A stretch of DNA of 64,000 bases from Eublepharis macularius (GCF_028583425.1 NC_072801.1:9816001-9880000); one strand, 5' to 3'. Positions 44,686 to 56,850 are shown, counted from the stretch's first letter. A program made the numbers and translations. The notes: generated by a model from the sequence alone, not told the origin.

Positions 44686-47169
44686 TCTATGGATGCAGTT
44701 TACAGTACTGGATGTTCAAGGCAGTGTCTATGCCAAATTTTTTTTGGGGGGGGGCGACTATAGTAGCTCTTTGAAAGCATCTCAGCAGTCTGTGCCTGTT
44801 GTGTTCTCAAGCCAAGATCCTTTAGAAATCCCTCCTCCCCACCCCTTCCCCCCAAATCTGTTCTCTCTCCACATAATTGAGAGCAGTGGCCATATTCCCA
44901 GTAAGCTTGAAATTCTGGCCACTTACATGACACAAGGGAAAGAAATCTTGTGCAATTATTTTTTAAAAAACTTATTGCCTGCGAACCTCACTTTAGCTGT
45001 GCCGCTGTATTACTATGGAATGTTCGTGGGCTTTCTTAGCAGTGGAATGTTCACAAACATTCTCACCTAAGAATTTGCAAGTGGAGACTGCAAAAAAATA
45101 CGTGTGTGTGTGTTGTCCCTATACAGGCATGCAACAAAGTTGGCTCTAGTCTGCAACTGCTTATATTAGACCCAAACCATGTTTATCTTGAAGGTGCTAC
45201 AAGCGCCTGCTTATTCAGACTCTTTGGGCTGCTCTGAGAGGAGATTGGGACCGGCTCTGCAATCCTATGCAATGTCGCTTCTGTCCAAACCCACTGAGGG
45301 GGGCCTCCGCCATTGGTCCAACTTCTTGAATGGGGCTTGTGTTCCTGAAGGACAGGGGGATCCCAGGAAAGGGGGAGGAGGCAGAGAGGGCGATTACCAT
45401 TCTGGTCATGTGTTCAGGGCAGCCCGTCTTGCTGTTTCTCTTGTTTGATCCCAATAGGGGAGCTGGCAGAGGGGAGGGGACTCCTCTTTTCTCTAGCACT
45501 GTAAGATGTGAGGACTGGGAGCTGGAGGCACCGGAGACTTGTTTGCGCCTTGCACATGGAATTGGGGAGAAGGGAGGGGGGCACCCTTTGCTGGAGTCGC
45601 TGCCGCCCTTCTCCAGGGCCGAGAGAAGAGGTAGGACCTGGGTGAGGGTGGGTGTGTGGAGCCCCCCACCCCAAGAAGGAGGGGTGGGCTGGAAGCTGGC
45701 AGACAAAGAGCTGAAGGGGAGAGCAAGCGCATCTGTCTCCACTGCAGCATCTTCCTTCTTTGTCCTCCAGCCTGGGGAGGACCGGAGGTCCGCCTCCTCC
45801 CAGCAAAAGGGCCCTTGTGGGATGGGGCTCTTAATGGGGTGTGGGGTTCTCAGCAGCATCTTTGAAGGGGCGAGGGACCAGCGCACGGCATGCACAGTGG
45901 TGCCCGGGCGCATCAAGAGGGGCCGGTCGGGTTGTGTGGAGCCCATGTGCAGATGCCCTCCTGCAAAGCGCACCTTTCTGGTTTTCGAGGCACTCCTCAT
46001 CCCCCACTCTGTGGAGCCTTGGTAGGTAGACAACCTTTTCCCATTCATAATTTTTTAACCTGTAAGGCAACTGCAGGTCGGTTTTGCAAGGTGCAGGGTA
46101 CGGGCCCCACTGGGGAACGGGTCCTTCCGTTCATTTTTCAGTGCATGGGGCACATAGCTGCTTCTCTGCCTGCCCTGCTGGACAGTTAATACACGGGACT
46201 ATTGATTACTTATAAAGTCTTTTATTAATTTAAGGGGTTCCCTGCTTGCGCTTGGAGCAGTGCTGGCAAGTGGCAAGTGCTGGTCCTGACCAGAGAGCTG
46301 GGGCAGCCAAGGCCAACAGTAAGTCCGTGGTCCAAGGCTGCTGCTCAGAGATTCCATGGCAGAGGAGACTGGCCCAAGCAGTCCAACCCTGAGCAGAGTG
46401 ACTCCGGTCTAAGCCCACTGAAATAACTCTGCCTGGGATTGCAGCATCAGTCCCACAGTTGCATGGCGAAGGCCGAGGTTCCCACCAATGCAGTGATTCA
46501 TCGCAAGCACTCACAAAAACGTTCCTTGCTCAACTAGCGTGCTGAGTAGATGGATAGATTCGCAATCCCTTTCCTGACAGTCTACCTTTCTGTGTGCAAG
46601 GAATGTTTTTGTATGGAGAGAGTGTTTGGCCCTGTGAGTCCCCACCTGCAGCTGGAAGTGGTACGGTCCTGCCACAAGTTGCCTACCTTAGCAAAAACTA
46701 GGACTGACTTCCCTGCTTCCAAACTCTCCCATCTTAATTTCACCTTGCTTCAGCCTTTCTCTGCAATGTACTGGCCTGCTTTGCAGGGCTGTGTGTAAGA
46801 ATTTAGCTGAGATGTGGAAGCTCTTTGAACTCGTTTGTAAAGGCTCTTGTTTGCTGCAGCCCAGTACAGCTGTGTCCTCGACTGTGGGGCACAGGTGGGT
46901 GGTCTGCCTGCTTCAATTCTGTCAAGGGGGGGGGGACGGCTGCTGCTGCAGCCTATACAGAAACAGGACTTTGGGCAGCTTTAACTCTCTCAAAGGGACG
47001 CGTCTTGAGCCAGAGCTCCGTTTAGCTCAGTCTTCTCTGATGGGCAGCAGGTCTCCAGGGCTGCAGGCAGGCACAGTTCTTTCCTGCTCCTTTTAACAAG
47101 AGATGCCAGCGATCAAAGCAGGAGCCATGGCCCCTCCGCAAGTTCTCACCGTTGCTCAAATCTCCATCT

Positions 47170-47695
47170 TTTTTTTGTCTCAGGGAGCTCGGGGCGACAC
47201 ATGTGGTTCTCTCTTCCTCTTCACAACAACCCAGCGAGGGATATTAGGCTGAGATAAAGCGAGCAAGAGGGAGAGCGCAACTGGCCCAGGGTCAGCAAAC
47301 TTTCCAGGCAATGAGCTTTTGAGAGTCAGAATGCCCTCTCAAAAGCTCATTACCTGGAAATCTGGTTGGTCTTTAAGGTGCTACTGAACCTGAATCTCAC
47401 TCTTCTACTACAGACCAACACAGCTCCCCACCTGAAACTACCAGCAAGATTTGTGGCCGAGTGCCAAAGTGGATCAGGTCATAGAAATGGCTGTGGAGTA
47501 AGCTGGGCCAAGGGATCCCTGTGGGCCTCCAACTCAGCTTGCTGCTGGCCACCCGGGGCTTTCCGGGGTGATGGCCCACCAGGAATATCCCCAATAAGCT
47601 GCGTTGCTCATTTGACTCTGTCTGACTGCAGATTCGAATCTGGGTCTCTTCAACTCCTCCTAATCCAAACCACTAACTACTAGGCTGTGTTTTTG
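47170..47695 (-). mobile_element. tRNA-type SINE split by a palindromic insertion
   Basis: The right part of a reversed SINE (CTCAGGGAGCTCGGGGCG to CTGGCCCAGGGTCAGCAA) and its head (GATTCGAATCTGGGTCTC, CAAACCACTAACTACTAGGC) are separated by about 330 bases. The insert holds a short palindrome, CAATGAGCTTTTGAGAG and its inverse. The block TGGTCTTTAAGGTGCTACTG, related to family D, follows. Confidence 0.7.
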
Positions 47696-47896
47696 AGTGG
47701 GTTCTTAACCTGTCCCAAGTGAGGTGCAGGATATCCATTTTTAAATTTTAAAAAAGAGCAAGGCGTGCAGTCAACGGCCAACTCAAAGGTATACTATTTC
47801 TGTGTATGGAGGTTCCCTTTAGTGGTAGTACATCTGCCTACTCCGTTACTTCTCTTTACTCCATTACTTCTCTTTTTCAAAACCAACAGCAGTCTC

Positions 47897-48158
47897 CAGG
47901 GCTTTTTTTTCTGGGAAAAGAGGTGGTGGAACTCAGTGGGTTGCCCTCGGAGAAAATGGTCACATGGCTGGTGGCCCTGCCCCCTGATCTCCAGACAGAG
48001 GGGAGTTGAGATTGCCCTCCGCGTCGCTCCAGTGGCGTGGAGGGCAATCTCAACTCCCCTCTGTCTGGAGATCAGGGGGCGGGGCCACCAGCCATGTGAC
48101 CATTTTCAAGAGGTTCCAGAACTCCGTTCCACCACGTTCCAGCTGAAAGAAAGCCCTG
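47897..48158 (+). mobile_element. hAT-type MITE, family A
   Basis: It runs from CAGGGCTTTTTTTTCTGGG to CAGCTGAAAGAAAGCCCTG. The flanks GCAGTCTC/GCCATCTC match at 6 of 8 positions, so the copy is older or the duplication has decayed. Confidence 0.9.
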
Positions 48159-48827
48159 GCCATCTCCATATCTTGAGGCCGCAACTTTCTCTGGCTCATG
48201 GCCTGTTGTGGAAGGAAGTCCTTCCACTATTTCCTTCCCCTGAACCAAGTGCTGATTTGATTTCACCAGGCCATCCTGAGTTCTGGCTGTATGGTCGGGG
48301 AGGAAAAAGGGCTCAGAGGGTCCCTGGATTCAGCATTGCTTGACAAAAGCGCAGCATGAGGACGCTGTCAGTTTTTGAGAACCAGGGTGGGTTTAGATCA
48401 AGATGCGCAGCTGCGTTGGTCTGTCTGTAGCAGCTGGAAAGCGCAAGAGTCCAATAGTGTAGGGTTTTAACTAGCAGAGCAGATTAGTGCACATTAGAAT
48501 ATAATAAGAACAGCCTCCATTCTTTAGCTCTAGAAAAATATTTTACTACATATTAGGATAAAAGGTTACATTGGTGAAAAAATAAAGAATAGCTAACTAA
48601 CTGGCGACTACATCTTGATGGTCAGACTTGGAACGACACTGAGACAAAAACTAACTGAACAAAGAGCAATAAAACCTTAGTATAAGTTGCTAGTTAATTG
48701 CCTCCCCCCCCCCATAAACTGATTGCCCAATCGTGAATCACAGATCTTCATTAAGGATAAAGACTCCCCTTTCTATGGTGGGGAAGCTTGACAGCTAAGT
48801 GATCCTATGCAAACTAGTTGATTAACT

Positions 48828-49300
48828 AAGTAAGCCAGTATGGTTTAGTGATTAAGAGCATGGGACTCTAATCTGGAGAACCAGGTTTGATTCCCCACTC
48901 CTCCACTTGAAGCCAGCTGGGTGACCTTGGGTGAGTCACAGCTTGTAGGAGATCTCTCAGCCTCACCCACCTCACAGGGTGTTTGTTGTGGGGATAACAA
49001 TAGCATACTTTGTAAACCGCTCTGAGAGCCAAGCTACAAGTGACGCCTTACACAGGTTGGATACTAGTCAGCTTCCCTCAAGTTTTGATGGGAAATGTAG
49101 GCATCCTGGTTTTACAGCTTGGATCTCCATTACAGCTGCAAGACCAGGATGCCTACATTTCCCATCAAAACTTGAGGGAAGCTGACAAGTGTCCAACCTG
49201 TGTCAGGCATCACTTGTAGCTTGGCTCTGAGTGGCTGTTAAGTAGTCCTGAAGAGTGGTATATAAATCAAATATTATTATTATAGTTCAACAGCAATTTA
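48828..49300 (+). mobile_element. tRNA-type SINE split by a MITE
   Basis: Head AGCCAGTATGGTTTAGTG (box A), GTTTGATTCCCCACTC (box B) and CCTCACAGGGTGTTTG up to AACCGCTCTGAG. After the MITE it resumes TGGCTGTTAAGTAGTCCTG and GTATATAAATCAAAT(ATT)n. Confidence 0.92.
49027..49223. mobile_element. MITE inserted in the SINE, 8-bp target duplication
   Basis: AGCCAAGCTACAAGTGACGC and its inverse, and the arms GGCATCCTGGTTTTACAGC with inverse, make a near-complete palindrome. GCTCTGAG at 49019-49026 and 49224-49231 is an exact duplication. Because the element end and the duplication overlap in sequence, 5 bp is also possible. Confidence 0.88.
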
Positions 49301-50432
49301 ACCCTTTCATGACTTAACATATACACTTGCTAAAATCCCAACAAGTAGCACCTATAAGACTAACAAAATTTGTGGTGGAGTATGAGCTTTCGTGAGTCAC
49401 AGCTCACTTCTTCAGATACAGCTAGAATGTGAGTCCATCTATCCTTATATCTTGGAGAGTGAAGTGATTGCAGAAGCTGAAGGATAATAGCCAGTGAAAT
49501 GTCAATGGCAGGCGTGACTGAATAGAGTGGGGTACGCAGAGGGGTAGTGAGTGTGGAGAAATCAGCATTGGTAATGAGACAAGAAGCCTAGGTCTCCATT
49601 CAGTCCAGGTGGATGCATTGCCTTGAGCTTCATTATCAGTTGCAATTCAGCAGCCTCTCTTTCTAATCTCCCTTTGCAATTCCTCTGCAGGATAACTGCT
49701 ACTTTTAGGTTGGCAACTGCATGTCCTGTGGGTTTAGACAGCATTAGCCCCAGACTGGGGAGACCCAAAGCCAAATCCCCCAGTCACTCCTGAAATTCCT
49801 TGGTGGGGGACAGGAGAATCAGGGACCCATCACAGGCTCCTTGGAGGAAGGGTGGAGATAAAAATGTTGTGGATTGTTCCTTGGGAAGTGGTGGTGCCGT
49901 CCACCTCTTCCACCGCTCACAAAACAGTGGCATAAACTTTGGAGGGTGTGCAAGATCCTCCCCCTGGCCACTAACCAACCATAAGCAGCTTCCTCACGTG
50001 TCTGGGATTAAGGGCTAAGGGCCCCTGGCTAGATTATTTGCCACAAGGCTCCCGCTATGGCATTCCCCCCTCCATGACATCTTGGTTCCCTGCCTGCCTG
50101 TTCAAATGAACCAGCTGCTGTAGGCATTTGGGGTCACTGTAACTGGCCATGGCCTTGTTTACAGAAAACTGTCAAATGATCAATGGCTTGGGGAGGGGGC
50201 TCCTTGCCATCTCCACTTGGCTATGGAGTTGTTTATCTCCCCCCACCCCCGAACACACACGCCAGAATTTTCTTGCTGCACAGATCCGACAGGCTGGGTT
50301 GAGCCCAGCCGTCTGCTGCTGTGGAAACGGGTCGTGCGGGGCAAGGAACTGCCTGCAAGCTGCTCTTGTGTCTGACCTCCCAGGCACTTCCAACTGTTTG
50401 TGTCCCTCCTTACCAGGGGACATGGGTGTCAG

Positions 50433-50690
50433 CAGGGCTTTTTTTCTAGGAAAAGAGGTGGTGGAACTCAGTGGGTTGCCCTCGGAGAAAATGGTCACAT
50501 GGCTGGTGGCCCCACCCCCTGATCTCCAGACAGAGGGGAGTTGAGAGTGCCCTCCACACCTTGGTGGCGCGGAGGGCAATCTCAACTCCCCTCTGTCCGG
50601 AGATCAGGGGGCGGGGCCACCAGCCATGTGACCATTTTCAAGCGGTGCCGGAACTCCGTCCCACTGCGTTCCTGCTGAAAAAAAGCCCTG
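50433..50690 (+). mobile_element. hAT-type MITE, family A
   Basis: It runs from CAGGGCTTTTTTTCTAGG to GCTGAAAAAAAGCCCTG. The flanks GGTGTCAG/GGTTTCAA match at 6 of 8 positions. Confidence 0.9.
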
Positions 50691-50889
50691 GGTTTCAAGA
50701 ACTTTTTAGGAACTCTTGCTGAACTCTTCCTTGTGGCCAGGGATGACAGTCCTGGTTTTCCTGGGACCGCTTCCTGCTTTTCCTTCCTTCCTTTAAAAAA
50801 AAACTGCTTGCAAGTGTCCGAGTTGCAATCTTGGGGCTCGCAGCCTGCAAGTCTTTAGAAGTGATGTGTGTGAGTGGAGAGAGGATGCA

Positions 50890-51010
50890 TCCTGCCGCAC
50901 TGCCACCCTGGGACGTTGGGTAAGTTAGACTGAGAGCTGGCCCCAGAGCACTCAGGCATGGCTGAGGATTCGAATGTGGATCCTCTGATCCGGTGGTCTA
51001 AACCACTGAC
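50890..51010 (-). mobile_element. tRNA-type SINE remnant
   Basis: GAGGATTCGAATGTGGATCC and GTGGTCTAAACCACTGAC look like box B and the tRNA head in reverse. Heavily diverged. Confidence 0.45.
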
Positions 51011-51476
51011 AGCTCTACCTAGCCCTTGTGGAATTCTGCTCTGGAGCAACAAAGGTCTTTCCCAGCTGTGCAACTTGCGATCCTTTTAGCAGGAGGTGCC
51101 AAGGACTTTCAGCATGCAAAGCACACGGCCTGCTACTGGGCTGGGCTGAGCCTTTCCGAGAGTCCACCCCCCTCCGCTGCGTATCAGAGGTGACTCAGGA
51201 TGTTTGAGAAGCAGTGATCCTGTCGTAAGATCCTATCATGAGTATGGCTAGATATCTTGCAATACTGAGCTCTGTCAAGCAGCACTAGGAGTTTTTAAAG
51301 AACATTTTTAAAGGGAGAACTGTTTGGCTGAGTTTCCTGAAGGCACTCCCTGCTTCAGAACCCCATGCAACCAAGACAGGTTGGGGTTTTTGGGGGTGGG
51401 GGGCAGTGTATGAATGGGGGTGTTCCAGCTTGTAGCAACTGTGTGCATTTGCATAACCCAACCTGAGTAATGTAAC

Positions 51477-53097
51477 GTGCTGAGAAAAGAGATCTCGAAC
51501 TTCAAGTACTTAAAGGACTATCATATAGCAGATGGTGCGGAGTTGTTTTCCAGTGCCCCAGAAGGTCAGACCAGAACCAACAACTTGAAATTAAATCAAA
51601 AGAGTTTTTGGCTAAGCATTAGGAAGAATTTCTTGACAGTTAGAGCGGTCCCTCAGTGGAACAGGCTTCCTCGGGAGGTGGTGGGCTCTCCTTCTTTGGA
51701 GGTTTTAAGCAGAGGCTAGATGGCCATCTGACAGCAATGCTGATTCTGTGAACCCAGGCAGATCATGAGAGGGAGGGGCAGGAAGGGTTGCATCAGGGCT
51801 TAGTCCTCTTCTTACACGCCCAGCGTAATGCCGATCAGGAAGCAATTTTCCCCAGGCCAGTTTGGCTAATGAGCCTGACAGTGTTTTGTAGGGTTGCCAG
51901 TCCCTCTCAACCTCCCGGTGGGGGACTGGCTCCCCGCACTTACTTGTTGGGGTGGGGGGTGCGCGTGTGTGTGCACGCTCCCGCAAGCATGATGATGTCA
52001 CTTCCAGGAAGTGCTGTCATCACACACGCCCCTTGGGAGCATGCCCACGCTTTGTAGGGGCTCGGTTTTGGCCCAAATCTGGCTTGTTTCAGGCCTGTTT
52101 TGTTGCGGATTGGTCCCGTTTGGGCCCGGATTGGGGCTGTTGTGGAGTGCGGGAGTGCTCCTGTGCTCTGCAGTGGCCCAAAACGGGCCTGATCTGTGCC
52201 AAAGCGGGCCCAAAATGAGTCCAATTTGGCCCAAAACAGGCCCATTTGGGGCCGCTGGCAAATGCAGGAGTGCTCCCATGCTCCGCAGCACCCCCAATCT
52301 GGGCCAAAACAGGCCTGATCCAGGCAGCTGCTGTGCACAGGAACACGCAGCGCTGCAGGGGAGCGCGCACGGAAGGTGTGCACCGCCCCCCCCCACTGGC
52401 CAGGTAAGTGGAGGTGAGGTGTGGGGGGGGGTGGAGGATCCCCCGCCCCTCCTGGTGGTCTGGCATTCCTAGTGTTTTGCCATCTTCTGGGAATGACAAA
52501 CCAGTTGGGGCAATGGCATTGTTCCGTCTGCCTCCACCGACTGAGTGGTGAATTAGTGTACTATTGGTGATCATTAATAAAAATTATGCCTGTGAGGAAG
52601 TGAGAGTACGAAACGGGAACTGGAAATATGCTGGCAAAAACCCGTCGGCTGACTGTTTGAAGAAATGTTCAGCTCCATTCTTCTCTACATGATTGATGGT
52701 CACTCTTATGAAAATAACATCTGTTGATAAAATTGAAGGAATATTTATTAATATGCGACTCTTCACCAGTTGGACTTTTATACTATGGATTACTGATTGT
52801 ATTTATTGACTGTGCTGGCTTATTGATATATTGGAATTGAAAGTGACTTACTATTTTTGTAAATATTTGATATTGCACACTATTAGCACTTTGCACCTTA
52901 TACTTTAAAAATTCATAAAAATTTCTTACATTTATTATAGTATTTGTAGTATTCTTCCGGAGTGTTTTCTGAGTTTATCTTCTGGGAATGAAGCAGGGGT
53001 CACGGGGGTGTGTGAGGGGGACATCATTGTCAATCTGCATTGTGCAGAGGGTTGGACTAGATGACCCTAGAGGTACCTTCCAACCCTATGATTCTAA
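51477..53097 (+). mobile_element. CR1 LINE 3' end, interrupted
   Basis: The frame at 51477-51719 gives LSIRKNFLTVRAVPQWNRLP then REVVGSPSLEVL, the CR1 C-terminus. The 3' UTR continues to 51888, resumes after the insert at 52471-52550, and a CR1 tail (GAGGGTTGGACTAGATGACC, CTATGATTCT) is at 53045-53097. The AT-rich 52560-52980 between them may be a second insertion. Confidence 0.85.
51889..52470. mobile_element. 582-bp TIR element with degenerate GGCCCAAAAC repeats, inside CR1
   Basis: Start TAGGGTTGCCAGTCCC; the end is GTCTGGCATTCCT, its diverged inverse. AGTGTTTTG at 51880-51888 and 52471-52479 is an exact 9-bp duplication, and removing the insert restores CR1. The centre (52050-52330) is a degenerate tandem of GGCCCAAAACGGGCC-like units of 17-20 bp. 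The ends resemble family E. Confidence 0.85.
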
Positions 53098-55098
53098 ACA
53101 AGAGCAATGTTTAGCTTCTCCGCAGAGCAAAGAAGTTAGCAAACAGGATGCACCCCCAATGAGATTTAAAGCAGTTGGGCTTTTTTTCCTCAGTTGGATC
53201 CCTCACTTGGTTGACAAGAAGGCTTATTCCCTTTACAAAGGCTCATTCCCTTTACCTAAATTCATTGCTTCATCATCTAGCAGTGAGTTTCAGTGATGAT
53301 CAAAATGTCCCTTGCATTTCCAAGATCATTTGAAAACCTCCCTGGTGAAAATGGACTTGTTTGGCCAAGTGTCCACATTGAATGGTCACATTGGCACAAC
53401 TATCTTGCAAAACAAAAGGCTGGGAGTAAGCAAAGAGGTCTGCCCAACCGACCGAAGATGGGACCTTCCTCTTTAATGAGACATGCAGCCTTTCATGCCA
53501 GTAATTGGGGCACTGAAGAGGAATTAAGGATCAGAATTGGAGCACAGGCTCAGGGTGGGTGGTGGGCTCTGCACATTCATCGCCAGCACGGCATTGAGGG
53601 GGATGTTCTGTCTGTTAGGCACCCTGCCCAGCGTATTTTGGTGGAGAGGTCTTTAAGTCATGCTGGCTGAATGGAACCTCAGTATTTGGAGGCCGTGTGC
53701 CTGTGAATCTAGTCACAGAACCCTCCGATAACACATGGTCAACCTCTCGGTTTCTGTTTCCAAGGAGCTCTACCCTGTTGGCATAATCTAATGTGTATTT
53801 ACTGTCTGACTTATCTCCTCCATCCCTGTTTCCTGCAAATTACACAGGCGCTCTCAGTGGGTCAGCCTGTTCAGAGGCCAAACCCAGTCCTGGGAAAATA
53901 CGGTGCTTCAGCGAAGCTTCCCCCAGTCCCGGGCACAGGGCCAGCCGCCCAGCATAGACCCTTAGAGACTTCCCCCAGGGGGGCTGCATATTCAGATCTG
54001 TAGGCTGCGCTGTGCTTTCCCTGCCTCAACACTGTCAGAGAAGTTGTGGAGGGAGGTGGCGGGGTGTTGTGTATCTTCATTCACTTCTCTTTTTTACTTT
54101 GCAGCTCTCTCTGTGAGCACAATCCCAACTTGTGTGAGCCCAGCCAGACTGAATGCAGCCTGCAAGGGCGGACCGCTTTCTCACTGACCTCTTTTGTGGC
54201 TGGGCTTCTCCTCCAGCACGTTCATCGAACTGAGTCCCCTCCCCTGTACTTCTCCTCCCTGTTAGAGACAGATCCATCCCCGGTGCCCTGACTACCTAGG
54301 ACTGGCTTTGGATGCTTTACAGGAGTGGTGATGGAGGGAGCCCATTATTATCGTTAATTATGACAGCCCTTTTATGGGAGCGGGAAGGAGACATCATGGA
54401 GTGCTTTATCACAGTGCTCCTCCCAAATTCCCTGTATGTAGAAAGCTAACAGATAAGACCAAGCAAAACTTGTTATGCAAAGGGGCTGTTGGAGGTGGGG
54501 GGCGGGTTGTATGGAGTGTTCTATGGCATCAGCTCCCAACTGCCATTTCAGTTGATACGGTCCTGGCACAGGCTTATCACCACCACAGGAATGTAGATTT
54601 TGTTGCCTTGAACCAAAACAGAAGCTAAGCGGATGCTTTCCTTGTAATGGGGTGGGTGGCAGAGGAGTGACACCATCCTTTCAAAGAGCATCACCTCAGA
54701 GCCAACTAGATGCTCATTTTTTAAAACAGTTGGGTCCAACAGAAAAAGCAAGGTGGGGGCAGTATTTCTCCAATTGTGCTGCTCCACATGCACGGAAAAC
54801 TCTACAAGGACCAGCAGAAATGGAGAAATGACTCTTCCCTCCCCCTCTCCACAGCTATGATTTGGTGTGGAAAATGGCTGGGAATGGGGAGGCTGGAACC
54901 CTTCTCCCCCCCCCCCCCCGTGGTAACACTCTGAGCCCAAAATGGTTCGGCTTTATTTTTAATCGCCATTCCCCGCAGCTGCTGTGTGGCTGAAAAGAAC
55001 CCAGACTCAACTCTTTTAAAAAGTGAACATTTAATTTGGATCTCAAGATGTGGCCCCATCTCTGCTCACATCCTGCTTCATCAGGGGTTGGGAGAAGT

Positions 55099-55272
55099 AC
55101 AGTTGCCAGCCTTCAGGTGAATCTTGACATTCTCCAAGAATTACAACTGATCTTCAGGCAGCAAGAGATCAGTTCCTTAGGAGGAAATAGTGGCTTCAGA
55201 GGATGGACTCGGTGGCATAAGATCCCCCCTCAAATCTCCAGAAATTTCCCAAGCTGGAGTTGGCCACCTGAT
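55099..55272 (+). repeat. Family E repeat
   Basis: AGTTGCCAGCCTTCAGG, ACAACTGATCTTCAGGCAG and AGCTGGAGTTGGCCACC. It is somewhat shortened. It lies about 190 bases before exon 3. Confidence 0.8.
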
Positions 55273-55459
55273 GGAGAACTAAGAGCAGGCAGGGTTGGTT
55301 GGTTTGGAGTTGTTTTGGTTTTGCTTTTTGGCAAGCAGCCCTCATCACAGAAGTGTGACGGGGAAGCAAGAAGAAGAACCGAGTCCCTTGGAGGAAGCAG
55401 CGCCCTCAGCTCAGCGCTGCACCCAGCTGAAGGTCCTCCTCTTTCTCCTTCTCTTTCAG

Positions 55460-55642
55460 AAAGCCATTCCGAGTCTTTGTGGATTAGCATGGAAGCCCAG
55501 CCGTCGCAACTGCAGCAGCCTCCGGATGGCCCTGGAACCGCAGACCGGGAGCTGTTTGGTTATGTGGGGATCGAGGCGGTGATAGATCAGATGAGGATCA
55601 AGACCATGAAGACGGGTTTTGAGTTCAACATTATGGTTGTAG
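55460..55642 (+). CDS. SEPTIN12: Septin (SEPTIN12-like), coding exon 3, start of the GTPase domain
   Basis: The acceptor is TTCTCTTTCAG and the donor TAGGTGAGC; phase 1 at both ends, 61 codons. The first part (ESHSESLWISMEAQPSQLQ) is variable linker. From GYVGIEAVIDQMRIK onward it is the septin alpha-0 polybasic zone, followed by GFEFNIMVV, the first beta strand. GIEAV and DQ..IK agree better with SEPTIN12 than with SEPTIN9 (GIDSI, EQMRRK) or SEPTIN3 (GIDTI), as remembered. An in-frame ATG at 55489 has A at -3 and G at +4 and could start a short protein of mammalian SEPTIN12 style. Septins form GTP-binding filaments at the cell cortex and, for SEPTIN12, the sperm annulus. Confidence 0.96.
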
Positions 55643-56850
55643 GTGAGCCCCCCCCCCGCACACACACACACCCCACACACTTGCCACAGCTACAGAACAC
55701 CTCGTAGATGTGATTGGTGCCCACTCAAGCTGCGGCAGAACAGATGCGATGGGAATGCAGGGGAGGCTACATTTACTTTCCAGACACACTGTAGGTTCAA
55801 ATCCCTTTTGGAAGAACCATTCCCGCTCTGGAAGCCCTTTCCCCACAGTCCCTGGTGTGAGGGAACTGCCTGTAGCTTTTGGGAAAACAAAAGTCACACC
55901 ATACTCTTTAACAAGGCCAACCCGAGAGTGTGAAACAGTTTGCAAGCTTTGTGTATTCTGCATAAAATGTGTACATTAGCAGAGCTGTTGTGGGTTTCAG
56001 AATTCTCCTTTTCGTAGTGCAGAATTCAGATGGCTCAAGAACAGGATTTCAGAGTTGGGGGCTTCTTTTTAGTACAACAACAGGCTGGATACTGTTGCAA
56101 CAAACTTGACACTGGAAGGATTGTTTGTCTTTCGGTGTCTTTTGGAGGGCTGCTGGGGCTGGGAAGGCTCCATTCGCCTGCAGCTTCTGCCACAAAGAAA
56201 GCCACGGGCAGAGAAATGCAAGCCCACCCCCCCTCTGCCCGTGTCGCTTGAGATCCTACAGGCTTTCCCAGCGCAGGCCAACAGATCAGTGGAGTCTGCA
56301 AAATGCCTGCCTCTCTGAGGAACTGACAGCTGGGCAGAGGGCAAGGAGCATTTGCCTGCAGCTAGAAGGCTGAGCTCATGTTTTAATGTTTAAATACAGA
56401 AAAAAGTCAGCCAGCGCTCAGCAACCCAGATGAGGGAGGGAAGCACATGGGAATGCAAAATGGGTGTTTTCTCTGCCTGGGAGGAAGGGGGTTGCCTCCC
56501 AAATCACCAGAGTAGTGTTTCCCAAGCTCTTCCGTGGCCTGGAGCACAGCTGCCTTTTTTTTCCTGGATGAAAATTGGAGGCACGCTTCCCATTATACAA
56601 GTATCTGTATTTTCTCCACCAGCTCCACAGTGGGTGGGCGTCCTTTCCTCCTGCAACTGCAGGCTTGCCGAGTTAATGCTTCCTCCTGGCATCTTTTCCG
56701 GTAGCGTCTTTTCAGCACCATGCGGAGATGCTTCTGGGATCCTTTTGGGGTGATCTCACAAGCTTCCTCATTGGGGAATCCCAGTCCTTCCTGACCCCCC
56801 TCCTTGTCACAGATGTTGGTGGGGGGCCTCCCATCTCTGAGGACCGTATG

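Larger units (their letters stand above)
48400..49420. repeat. Family D palindrome split by a larger insertion
   Basis: A left piece (48400-48460, ending AAGAGTCCAATAGT) and the continuation (49345-49420, from AGTAGCACCTATAAGAC) are one family D arm. They are separated by about 880 bases. The inserted block starts GTAGGGTTTTAACTAG and ends near GCTAAAATCCCAAC, which are weakly inverted. It holds an AT-rich stretch and a SINE. Confidence 0.65.
26500..55459 (+). other. Septin intron 2 (28,960 bp), mostly repeats
   Basis: Phase 1, GT/AG. I see no gene or clear repeat in: 26500-27220 (only a GT microsatellite near 27095), 27591-28464, 29406-30567, 33597-34354, 34967-35791, 37171-37528, 37775-39509 (a weak SINE trace near 38430-38560), 41886-43985, 44293-44589, 44686-47169, 49421-50432 and 53098-55098. 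An AT-rich tract at 40980-41320 and one at 52640-52980 look alike in style (TAGCACTTTGCACCTT or similar) and may be LINE or Penelope 3' tails. Confidence 0.6.

Noticed and set aside
45215-46048. 277-codon minus-strand frame as a gene
   Set aside because: Proline/serine-rich mirror of a G-rich plus strand, no motif, and almost fully overlapped by a plus-strand frame.
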